Origin: Bog-473 sp963730395
Lineage (GTDB): Bacteria; Actinomycetota; Acidimicrobiia; Acidimicrobiales; RAAP-2
NCBI GenBank assembly: GCA_963730395.1
Contig: CAVSSK010000018.1
Coordinates: 124,001-188,000, forward strand
DNA: 64,000 bases
Reading direction: 5' to 3'
Position 1 is the first letter of the stretch; each line of letters opens with the position of its first letter. Below the pieces are notes generated by a model that did no database searches, was not told the origin of the DNA, and worked only from the letters and a program-made list of their open reading frames with translations. Position numbers and translations under genes: made by a program. This document shows positions 12,667-20,193 of this stretch, in pieces.

Positions 12667-13360
12667 TCAGGGGATGCGGGTGACCCGGTAGAGCTCGGCC
12701 GAGGACCCTTCGGGCAGCCCGGCCAGGTCGCCTTGGGCCTGCGACATGGAGAAGACCCGCTGCGCGACGGCGTCGGGGTCGCCGAGCTGGCTCTTGTGAC
12801 ACATGAGAGCGGCCACCTTGCGCTCCACCGTGGCGGTCGTGTCCACGGCCACGTGTGCGCTCCCCTCGCCGGGGGCCATGATCCACAGCTCCGCCACGCT
12901 CCAGGGCTCCAGGCCCTCGTCCTCGAGCAGCTCGGGGTGAGCGAACGGGTTGCGGGCATCGGGGTACACGGCGCACACGGCGGCCTCGCCGGCCGCCAGG
13001 TGGTCAGGATGGCTGGCGAAGATGAAGTCCCAGTTGCGCTCGGGCGACTGTGTGAGCACGCGCTCGGGCCTGACCTGGCGGATCACCCGGCTGATGTCGC
13101 GGCGGAGCTCCGGGGTGGCCTGCACCATCCCGTCGGGGTGCCCGAGGAACCGCACGTCGCTCACCCCCACCACGGCGGCCGCGGCGCGCTGCTCGTCCTG
13201 CCGCAGCGCCGCCATGTCGGCGCGCGACATCGGCGCGGTCCGACCCGCCGGCATCGCCATTGGTGACGATGCAGTAGGTGACGTCCAGGCCGGCCGACGT
13301 GAAGGCGGCAACCGTGCCGCCCGAGCCGAAGTCGACGTCGTCGGGGTGGGCGGTCACCAC
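12667..13360 (-). CDS. PIG-L family (LmbE-like) deacetylase, interrupted by one frameshift
   Basis: PIG-L enzymes are zinc N-deacetylases (GlcNAc-PI, mycothiol or bacillithiol pathway types). The N-terminal zinc motif AHPDD, in VTAHPDDVDFGSGGTVAAF, reads from 13360. The sequence TNGDAGGSDR then breaks, and the remainder resumes one frame over as MSRADMAALRQDEQRAAA, through PERNWDFIFASHPDHLAAGEA (H-P-D-H zinc motif) to the stop at 12667. The break lies near 13235. No canonical start is visible further upstream although VPPWSPEDGVRRVL in the same frame looks like genuine protein, so the start codon may also be miscalled. It directly follows the helicase gene stop. MshB/Mca-like mycothiol roles are possible but not shown. 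Confidence 0.75.
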
Positions 13361-13408
13361 CAGGACGCGGCGAACCCCGTCCTCCGGCGACCAGGGGGGG
13401 ACCTCGGC

Positions 13409-14705
13409 TCAGAGGACGCTCTCCTCGGGTTGGGGCGTCCAGGCCGCGAGGTCGGCCAGCCGGGGGTCGTTGGAGAACATCTCGACGATGGGGATGCGCA
13501 GGCCCAACCGGCGCTGGATCACCTCCATCTCGACCAGCTGGTTCCACAGCGACAGGCTCACGACGACGCCTGCCTTGCCCGCGCGCGCCGTGCGGCCCGA
13601 GCGGTGCAGGTAGGCCTTGTGGTCCTCCGGGGGGTCGTAGTGGATCACGCCGTCCACCGCCTCGATGTGCAGGCCACGGGCCGCCACGTCGGTGGCCACG
13701 AGGACGGAGAGGCTGCCGTTGGAGAAGTCGGCCAGCGCCCGCTCCCGGTTGGCCTGGCGCAGGTCGCCGTGGATGGCGAGCGGCGTGGACGCCCTCCTTC
13801 TGCAGGTTCTCCACGAGTCGGTCGGCGCCGCGCTTGGTGCGGACGAAGAGCAGCGACTTCTCCTGGCTCCGGCAGATGGCTGCCGCGACCTTCACCTTGT
13901 CCATCTGGTGCACCTGGAGGAACCGGTGCTCCATCAGCGTGACGGTCTGCGTCGAGGACGCCACCTCGTGGAAGACCGGGTCGGTCAGATAGCGCTTGAC
14001 GAGGCGGTCGACGGCGCCGTCGAGGGTGGCCGAGAACAGCAGCGTCTGGTGGGGCTGGTCGAGGCGGCGCAGCACCCACTCGACCTGCGGCATGAAGCCC
14101 ATGTCGGCCATGCGGTCGGCCTCGTCGAGCACGAGCGTCTCGAGCTGGTCCACCGCGACCTCACCCCGGTCCCCGAGGTCGATCAGCCGGCCCGGGGTGG
14201 CGATGACCACGTCGACGCCCTTGCGCAGCTTGGACACCTGGCGGTCGATGTCGGCTCCGCCGTAGACCGCGACGGCGCGGAGTCCGAGCTGCGTGGCCAA
14301 GGGGGCCAGGACGTCGTGCACCTGGACGGCGAGCTCGCGGGTCGGGAGCAGGACGAGCGCCAGTGGCTGTGCCGGGCGGGTGGCAGCCCGGGGCGCCCTG
14401 CGCCTCACGGGTCGCCTTGGCCCGCTGCAGGAGCGGGACGCCGAAGGCGAGCGTCTTTCCCGAGCCGGTCTTGGCCTTGCCGCAGACGTCGCGGCCGGCC
14501 AGGGCGTCGGCGACGGTCAGGGCCTGAATTGGAAAAGCGCTGACGATGCCTTCGTTCGCCAGCGCCTTGGTCAGTTCTGCGTGAGACGCCGAGGGACTCG
14601 AAGGTCCTCGCTGTCTCGTAGGTGTCGTCCGCCGGAGATGGAGACGTCGACGTCCCCGGTCTCGGGGGCTCCGGCGTGCGCGCCGGTCAAGGCTTCGACG
14701 GTCAT
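13409..14705 (-). CDS. DEAD/DEAH-box RNA helicase with several frameshifts
   Basis: The parts assemble into one RhlE/SrmB-type ATP-dependent RNA helicase. The Q motif reads TFESLGVS, then FPIQALT. Motif I is AKTGSGKT, motif Ia PTRELAVQV, motif Ib TPGRL, motif II DEAD (VLDEADRMADMGF) and motif III SAT. Motif V is ATDVAARGL and motif VI HRSGRTARAGK. The pieces lie in different frames with breaks near 14640, 14585, 14390 and 13785. The start is taken as ATG 14705 and the end is EESVL at 13409. Because every motif is intact, I read the breaks as sequence errors. The TACAAT -10 at 14802-14807 and a hairpin at 14773-14790 would lie at the head of its transcript. Confidence 0.8.
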
Positions 14706-14772
14706 CAACCCGCTCTCTCTGTTGTGCGGCGGGACCGTGCGCCATCCAGAGGAGTGAGAATCGGCCCCGACT

Positions 14773-14790
14773 CACCGGCCCTTGCCGGTG
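14773..14790 (-). promoter_or_regulatory. perfect 7-bp hairpin in the predicted leader of the helicase mRNA
   Basis: CACCGGC (14773-14779) and GCCGGTG (14784-14790) pair around a 4-nt loop. It lies just downstream of the proposed -10 and about 68 nt before the helicase start, so it would be in the 5' leader. DEAD-box helicase genes are often regulated through structured leaders. A function here is inference. Confidence 0.35.
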
Positions 14791-14801
14791 GTCGCACACC
14801 T

Positions 14802-14807
14802 ATTGTA
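14802..14807 (-). promoter_or_regulatory. -10 element TACAAT of the helicase promoter
   Basis: TACAAT on the minus strand fits the actinobacterial TANNNT -10 consensus and is conspicuous in G+C-rich DNA. No strong -35 is seen at 16-18 nt. The expected transcript would begin near 14795, leaving a leader of about 90 nt before the helicase ATG. Confidence 0.45.
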
Positions 14808-14887
14808 CCAGCCCAGGACGGGTTCCGACGCGGAGTCCTGTGCCAGAGTGAGCCGTCCACCGCACGACGACTGAAGGAGAGCCGACG

Positions 14888-15358
14888 ATGGCCAAACTCG
14901 AGGCGGGCACCACCGCCCCCGCATTCACCCTGCCTGACCAGGACGGCAAGCCGGTCAAGCTTTCGGACTTCAAGGGCCAGCGGGTGATCGTCTACTTCTA
15001 CCCGGCCGACGACACGCCCGGGTGCACCAAGGAGGCGTGCCAGTTCAACGACAACCTCCGGACCTTCGAGAAGGCCGGCGTGGCCGTCCTCGGGATCTCG
15101 CCCGACAAGGCCGAGAAGCACGTGAAGTTCCGCACGCAAGTACAAGCTCAAGTTCCCGCTCCTGACCGACGCCGACAAGAAGGTGATGGAGAAGTACGGC
15201 GCCTGGGGCGAGAAGACGATGTACGGCAAGAAGACCGTCGGCACCATCCGGTCGACATTCCTCGTCGGTCCGAACGGCAAGGTGCAGCGGGCCTGGTACA
15301 ACGTGCGGGCGGACGGCCACGCCGCCAAGGTGCTCGAGGAGAGTCTCGCGAGGCCTGA
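14888..15358 (+). CDS. bcp: Bcp/PrxQ-type thioredoxin-dependent peroxiredoxin with frameshifts
   Basis: Bcp reduces hydroperoxides using thioredoxin. It starts MAKLEAGTTAPAFTLPDQDG with GGAGAG upstream. The peroxidatic Cys46 and resolving Cys51 are in DTPGCTKEACQFND, the classic PrxQ C-x4-C spacing. After KHVKFRT the frame breaks near 15140, and the protein resumes as YKLKFPLLTDADKKVMEKYG, then GTIRSTFLVGPNGKVQRAWY and VRADGHAAKVLEESL. A second break near 15345 restores the stop at 15358, giving the usual length of about 156 residues. Without it the frame would run far into the next gene. Assignment is firm; the breaks look like sequence errors. Confidence 0.85.
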   Translation: MAKLEAGTTAPAFTLPDQDGKPVKLSDFKGQRVIVYFYPADDTPGCTKEACQFNDNLRTFEKAGVAVLGISPDKAEKHVKFRTQVQAQVPAPDRRRQEGDGEVRRLGREDDVRQEDRRHHPVDIPRRSERQGAAGLVQRAGGRPRRQGARGESREA

Positions 15359-15399
15359 CGCCGCGCTCCGGTCAGCCGAGGTCGGGTCCCTGCCCCGGC

Positions 15400-16212
15400 T
15401 CAGCGCTGGTGCACCGGGCACCACCAGGTGCGTGCGGCCGCCGACGACGTCGCGCCGCAGCTCGGTGCCGTCGCGCGGGCAGCGGCCGCCGGCGTGGCGC
15501 TCCTCCATAGGTCGCCCATGTGCGAGCCGCCGCGCCGGTCGAGCTGGCGCAGGGTCGAGCGCAGCGACCGGTGCAAGCGCCGCGCAGCTCGTCGTCGCTG
15601 AGCGGGGTGCGGCGCGTCGCGGGTCGCAGGCCGGCCCGCCACAGGATCTCGTCGGCCAGCAGGTTGCCGACGCCGGCCAGGCGCTCCTGGTCCATCAGCC
15701 GGGCCTTCAGCGGCGCCGCCGTGCCGCTGCGCCCCGGCCCACGGCCAGGGCGGTCGCCAGCTCACCGAGCGGGTGCACGTCGAGGGCGTCGGGGCCGAGC
15801 CGGCCCTCGTCGGGCGCGAGCTCCAGCGAGCCGAAGCGGCGGGGGTCGTGGACGAGGAGATGCGCCGCCGTCGGCGAACGTCGACGCGGGCCCGCACCCA
15901 CTTCTGGTCGAAGACACCCGGGTCCGTAGCGCAGGCGGTCGAGCGCCTGCTGCACCGTCGACCACGAGGCCGCCGGTCATGCCGAAGCGCAGCCCGAGGG
16001 TCGGGCCGGCGTCCAGTGTCGAGCAGCATGAGCTTCCCCCGGCGGCGGGCCGCGGTGAAGGATCGGCCGGCCAGCGCCGCGCCGGAGCCGGCGCGGCGTC
16101 GTGCCGCCCCGGCCGTAGCGGGAGTCGACCATCCACACCCTGGCGATGTCCCGCCCGAGCGCCCGCTCGGCGAGAACGCCCGGTAGCGCTCGACTTCGAG
16201 GATCTCGGGCAC
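15400..16212 (-). CDS. Fpg/Nei-family DNA glycosylase, heavily frameshifted
   Basis: Fpg/Nei enzymes excise oxidised bases and cleave AP sites with an N-terminal proline. The start, GTG 16212, reads MPEILEVERYR, with the Pro2 nucleophile. Pieces continue in other frames: LAERALGRDIARVWMVDSRYGRG, RSFTAARRRGKLMLLDTG, LGLRFGMTGGLVVDG, HDPRRFGSLELAPDE, then MDQERLAGVGNLLADEILWRA (the helix-two-turn-helix). The C-terminal zinc finger begins CPRDGTELRRDVVGGRTH and ends CPVHQR at 15400. At least six frame breaks occur within about 800 bp. The conserved pieces are in order and complete, so either sequence quality is poor here or the gene is newly decaying. It converges with bcp. Confidence 0.7.
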   Translation of the reverse strand: MPEILEVERYRAFSPSGRSGGTSPGCGWSTPATAGAARRRAGSGAALAGRSFTAARRRGKLMLLDTGRRPDPRAALRHDRRPRGRRCSRRSTACATDPGVFDQKWVRARVDVRRRRRISSSTTPAASARWSSRPTRAGSAPTPSTCTRSVSWRPPWPWAGAQRHGGAAEGPADGPGAPGRRRQPAGRRDPVAGRPATRDAPHPAQRRRAARRLHRSLRSTLRQLDRRGGSHMGDLWRSATPAAAARATAPSCGATSSAAARTWWCPVHQR

Positions 16213-16261
16213 CCGCCGAACGGTATCGGACCGTCGACGCCGGGCCGAATATGGTGGGCCA

Positions 16262-17394
16262 ATGCCACCCGAGAAGCCGCAATGGGCCGAGCTGTTCACC
16301 GAGGTCGTCACCTCCGGGCTGTGCACCGGGTGCTCCGCCTGCGTGATCGCCTGCCCCTACGACGTGCTCGGGTACGACGACGCCGACGGCGTCTACAGGC
16401 CGTTCCACGTCGACGCGGACGGCGGTCCCGACAACTGCACCCACGGCCAGAAGGGCTGCACCCTGTGCACCCGGGCCTGCCCCCGCTTCCGCACCTGGGA
16501 GCCCGACATCGAGAACTACCTCTTCGGGCGGCCCCGCACCGACGACGAGGTCTCCGGCATCGCCCGGCGCACCGTGCTGGCCCGGGCCACCGACCTCGAC
16601 GTGCAGGGCACCGGGCAGGACGGCGGGCTCGTCTCCGCGCTCCTCATCTGGGCCCTCGAGCACGACGTCATCGACGCCGCCCTGGTCTCGGGCCTCGAGG
16701 GCGACGGCTCGACCTGGAAGGCCGTGCCGCGGGTGGCCCGCACCCGGGAGGACGTGCTCGCCACGGCGGGCTCCCGCTACACCTACTCGGCCAACCCGCT
16801 GGCCTACCCCGAGGCCATCGCGGCGGGGCCGAGCGCATCGCCCTCGTGGGCATGGGCTGCCAGGCCTCGGCGCCGCCGGTCATGGCGGCCCGCAAGGCGG
16901 GGAAGATCGCCCGCCGCTTCAGCCTCTCCATCGGCCTGCTGTGCTCGAAGACGTTCGACGACGCCATCTTCCCGGAGCTCTTCGAGGCGAAGTACGGGCT
17001 GGCCCGGGCCGAGATCGTCAAGATGAACATCAAGGGTGTCTTCCAGGTCTGGATGCGGGACGGCAGCTACCACGAGATCCCGCTCAAAGAGGCGCACGCC
17101 TGGACCCGGGAGGGGTGCACGAGCTGCCCCGACTTCGCAGCCGAGCACGCCGACATCTCGACGGGCGGGATCGGCGCCTTCGGCGACTGGACCCTCACCC
17201 TGGTGCGCACCGAGAAGGGCGAGGCGCTGTTCGACGACATGGTGGCGGCCGGCGTGATCGAGACCCGGCCCATCGAGGACGACCCGGGTGCGGTGACCCT
17301 GCTGAACAAGCTGAGCCGGATCAGCCGCACGCGCTGGCCGGCCACGGCGGTGCCGATGCCGGGCCGCCTGCCCGCCTCGGCCCCCACCTCCTGA
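16262..17394 (+). CDS. FrhB-type F420 oxidoreductase beta subunit with two ferredoxin motifs, one frameshift
   Basis: This is a coenzyme F420 hydrogenase/dehydrogenase beta-subunit family protein (FrhB_FdhB N and C domains), a soluble flavin/Fe-S protein passing electrons to or from F420. Two ferredoxin-like clusters are visible: C21-x2-C24-x2-C27-x3-C31 (CTGCSACVIACP), and C59/C66-x2-C69-x3-C73. TGQDGGLVSALLIWALE is the FrhB N-domain signature. The frame breaks near 16828 and resumes as ALVGMGCQASAPPVMAARK, through IGLLCSKTFDD and CTSCPDFAAEHADIS to the end at 17394. No F420 hydrogenase or formate dehydrogenase subunits are adjacent, so its partner and substrate are unknown. Confidence 0.8.
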
Positions 17395-17407
17395 GTGGCC
17401 CGTTGAG

Positions 17408-17792
17408 CGGTCCCGGCGACCGACGAGTTCGCCGCCCTCCTCGGGATCGAGCGTGGTCCGCCGGGGGCCGGGCCACACCGTCGCCGTGCTGACCACGGCC
17501 GCGCCGGCACGCCAACCCGCACGGGACGGTGCACGGCGCCGTCTTCTACGCCGTCGCCGGAGCGGCGGTGGCGGCCGCGGCGAACGACGCCGACCACTCC
17601 GGCATCATCTCCTCGGTCCTCGTCGAGTACCTCCGGCCTGCCGCCATCGGCGACGAGCTCCACGCCGAAGTGACCCGCGAGGTCACGACGGAGCGGGAGG
17701 ACATCTTCACCGGGACCGTGCGCCGTGGCGAGGCCGGCGACCTGCTGGCCTGGGTGCGCGCCCGCGGGACGCGTCGGGCCCGCTCCGGCTGA
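17408..17792 (+). CDS. PaaI-type hotdog thioesterase, frameshifted N-terminus
   Basis: The C-terminal part reads HGAVFYAVAGAAVAAAAND, then SGIISSVLVEYLRPAAIGD and LHAEVTRE. This is the hotdog fold of the PaaI/YbgC-like acyl-CoA thioesterase family, with the catalytic-loop pattern P-H-G-T-V-H-G just upstream (reading across HANPHGTVHGAVF). The N-terminal TDEFAALLGIERGPPGAG lies in a different frame and HTVAVLTT in a third, so one or two breaks fall between about 17470 and 17520. No clear start codon survives; 17408 is approximate. The gene follows the FrhB gene closely. It probably hydrolyses acyl-CoA or aryl-CoA esters. Confidence 0.6.
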
Positions 17793-17906
17793 GACGGCTC
17801 ACCCCCTGAAGGGACCGGCCCGTGGTCGGTCTCGGTGCGACCCCTGGCCGAATCTGTGGGGATTGTGTCATTGACGCCATCACGGGGACCGCTCAGAGTG
17901 GGCCTC

Positions 17907-18902
17907 GTGAGGGAACGCCGGGTCGTGATCGTCGCCTTCGACGGGGTCCAACCGCTCGATGTGGTGGGCCCGCACGAGGTGTTCGCCGGGGCGACCCGGG
18001 CGGCCGCCGCCCAGGGCCGGTCCGCGGGGTACGGGGTCGTCGTGGCCTCAGCCCGTGGTGGCCCCGTGCGGGCCGAGAGCGGGCTGGAGCTGGGCACGGT
18101 CCCCCTGCCCGGCACATCCGAGCGCATCGACACCCTGGTGCTGGCCGGCGGCTCGGGTGCCAACGCCGCCGGCGGCGACGAGGCGCTCATGGCCTGGCTC
18201 TCCACCGACCGCTCCACGCTGCCGGCGGGTCGCCACCGTGTGCTCCGGCGCCTTCCTCGGTGCCGCGGCCGGGCTCCTCGCGGGCCGGCGGGTGACCACC
18301 CACTGGGCCCGTGCCCGCGAGCTCGCGCGAGGCGTACCCGGCGCTCATCGTCGACCCCGACCCGATTTACGTCCGCGACGGAAAGTACTGGTCGAGCGCC
18401 GGCGTCACGGCCGGCATCGACCTCTCCCTCGCCCTGGTGCAAGAGGACCTCGGGGTGGACGTCGCGCAGACGGTGGCCCGCTGGCTCGTCATGTTCCTGC
18501 ACCGGCCGGGCGGCCAGACCCAGTTCGCGTCGCCGGTCTGGGTCCCGCGCGCCGAGCGCACCACCGTCCGGGCGGTGCAGACGCTCGTCGAGACCGCCCC
18601 GGGGGGCGATCACCGCGTGCGGGGCCCTGGCGGCCGCCGCCGCCATGAGCGTCCGCCACTTCACCCGGGTCTTCACGGCGGAGGTCGGCGAGACCCCGAG
18701 TCGCTTCGTCGAGCGCACCCGCCTGGAGGCCGCACGCCGCGAGCTCGAGACGACGGCCGACACCCTCGACGTCGTCGCCACCCGCTGCGGGCTCGGGAGC
18801 GCTGAGACGCTGCGCCGCGTCTTCCAACGCCACCTCGGCGTCTCGCCCGATGCCTACCGCCGGCGGTTCCGCACCGCCCCGATGGAGAGGACACCCGCAT
18901 GA
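17907..18902 (+). CDS. GlxA/FtrA-type transcriptional regulator (DJ-1 domain + AraC HTH), three frameshifts
   Basis: The N-terminal half is a DJ-1/PfpI domain: RRVVIVAFDGVQPLDVVGPHEVF to VLAGGSGAN, then VATVCSGAFLGAAAGLLAGR and THWARARELA. The C-terminal half is an AraC-type double helix-turn-helix: MSVRHFTRVFTAEVGETPS, then ETLRRVFQRHLGVSPDAYRR. Breaks near 18225, 18325 and 18605 move the frame, but the domains are complete. GTG 17907 is the preferred start; an ATG at 17835 is also in frame. The stop overlaps the ATG of the next gene (ATGA at 18899-18902), so the two are translationally coupled. The regulator probably senses a small molecule linked to the downstream enzyme. Confidence 0.8.
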   Translation: MRERRVVIVAFDGVQPLDVVGPHEVFAGATRAAAAQGRSAGYGVVVASARGGPVRAESGLELGTVPLPGTSERIDTLVLAGGSGANAAGGDEALMAWLSTDRSTLPAGRHRVLRRLPRCRGRAPRGPAGDHPLGPCPRARARRTRRSSSTPTRFTSATESTGRAPASRPASTSPSPWCKRTSGWTSRRRWPAGSSCSCTGRAARPSSRRRSGSRAPSAPPSGRCRRSSRPPRGAITACGALAAAAAMSVRHFTRVFTAEVGETPSRFVERTRLEAARRELETTADTLDVVATRCGLGSAETLRRVFQRHLGVSPDAYRRRFRTAPMERTPA

Positions 18903-19549
18903 CCGATCGCCTCAAGGTCGCCATTCCGCTGTTCGCGAGGTTCACGGCCCTCGACGCCGTGGGGCCCTACGAGGTCCTCCAGCGCATTCCCGCCTTGGAC
19001 ATCGTGTTCGTCGGCCACGAGCGCGGCGAGGTGCGCAGCGAGAACGGGATGCTCGGAATGACCCGCGACGCCACCTTCGAGGAGGTGCCCGAGCCCGACG
19101 TGATCGTCTTTCCGGGCGGCGTCGGGACGCGCGCACTCGAGCGCGACGAGCGGGTCCTCGATTGGGTGCGCCGCGCCCACGCCGGCACCCGGTACACCAC
19201 GTCGGTGTGCACCGGCTCGCTCGTCCTCGGGGCGGCTGGCCTACTGGAGGATCTCACCGCCACCACCCACTGGGCCTGCTACCGCGAGCTGGCCGCCCAT
19301 GGCGCCGAGCCGACCGCGCAGCGCGTGGTCGAGCACCTCGACCGGCGCATCATCACGGCGGCCGGTGTCTCCAGCGGGATCGACATGGCACTCCGGCTCA
19401 CCCAGCTGCTGGTCGACCGCACGGCGGCCGAGGCGGCGCAGTTGATGATCGAGTACGACCCTCAGCCCCCGTTCGACTGCGGCTCGGTGGCGAAGTCCGA
19501 CGAGACCGTCATGACCCGGGTCATCGAGTACGCAGCGTTGCGGGAATGA
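18899..19549 (+). CDS. DJ-1/PfpI family protein, isonitrile-hydratase-like
   Basis: The 216-residue cytoplasmic protein carries the DJ-1 nucleophile elbow as TTSVCTGSLVLGAAGLL (Cys104), a conserved acid near residue 25 (AVGPYEVL), and ATTHWACYRELA. This combination is typical of the isonitrile hydratase (InhA)/ThiJ-like branch, which hydrates isonitriles to N-formamides, although many relatives are uncharacterised. Its ATG overlaps the stop of the GlxA-type regulator gene, which itself contains a related DJ-1 domain. That supports a regulator-enzyme pair. Confidence 0.8.
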   Translation: MTDRLKVAIPLFARFTALDAVGPYEVLQRIPALDIVFVGHERGEVRSENGMLGMTRDATFEEVPEPDVIVFPGGVGTRALERDERVLDWVRRAHAGTRYTTSVCTGSLVLGAAGLLEDLTATTHWACYRELAAHGAEPTAQRVVEHLDRRIITAAGVSSGIDMALRLTQLLVDRTAAEAAQLMIEYDPQPPFDCGSVAKSDETVMTRVIEYAALRE

Positions 19550-19561
19550 GGACATGTCGCG

Positions 19562-20107
19562 TCAGTGCGTCACCGAAGGATCACGCCCGGTATAGGCGAG
19601 CAGCTTGTCCTGGGCGGACGCGTTCGGGGCGACCGCGACCTCCGGCTTGAACACGCCCTGGCGCTGATCGTCGGTGAAGCGGCCGTAGATGATGGAGTAG
19701 GCCGCTTCCGGCAGCTCCTTCGGCATCGTCGTGTCCTGCCCGGTGGATGTGGCGAGATCCCACCCGTGCAGCAGCTGGTCGCTGAATGCGATGCCGAGTG
19801 CGGGAGCGGTCTTTTCGATCACTCCAGGCTCTTCGAATGTCCGCAATGTCTCGGCGCGAGCGCGGTCGAAGTCTGCGAGCGGGTCGTCGCTGACGAGGTC
19901 CGGTGGAGCGCCTGCGGGGGGGCGAACGTCCTCACCGCGTGCCGCGCCCACGAAGTACCTCTGGGTTTCGAGCATGTGGCTCATCAAGGTGCGGACGTTC
20001 CACCCGTCGCACGACGTGGGAGCATCCAGCTTCGAGACGGCTCCAGCCACCTTTGTCGAGGTCCACTCGCTCGCCTGCCGATAGAGATGAAGCAGATCGA
20101 GGTCCAT
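19562..20107 (-). CDS. DinB/mycothiol-dependent maleylpyruvate isomerase-type protein (TIGR03086-like)
   Basis: The protein has 181 residues. It begins MDLDLLHLYRQASEWTSTKV from ATG 20107 with a strong AGGAGGGAGG site just upstream. The helix bundle has the signature CDGWNVRTLMSHMLETQRYF and a later AFSDQLLHGWDLATSTGQ. His residues at these positions (MSHM, LLHGWD) are the DinB/MDMPI metal ligands. Relatives are mycothiol-dependent isomerases or uncharacterised TIGR03086 proteins common in actinobacteria. The substrate is unknown. Confidence 0.8.
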   Translation of the reverse strand: MDLDLLHLYRQASEWTSTKVAGAVSKLDAPTSCDGWNVRTLMSHMLETQRYFVGAARGEDVRPPAGAPPDLVSDDPLADFDRARAETLRTFEEPGVIEKTAPALGIAFSDQLLHGWDLATSTGQDTTMPKELPEAAYSIIYGRFTDDQRQGVFKPEVAVAPNASAQDKLLAYTGRDPSVTH

Positions 20108-20193
20108 CGCCTCCCTCCTCTCGTGTCCTCCTGGGTAATGCCCAGATCGGCCTCGTTCCATACGAATCCCGCATCACGGGGAGCTCCGGAGCC

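Noticed and set aside
13409..16212. Programmed ribosomal frameshifting
   Set aside because: Breaks are too many, lie in unrelated genes, and have no slippery heptamer with a downstream pseudoknot that I can see.
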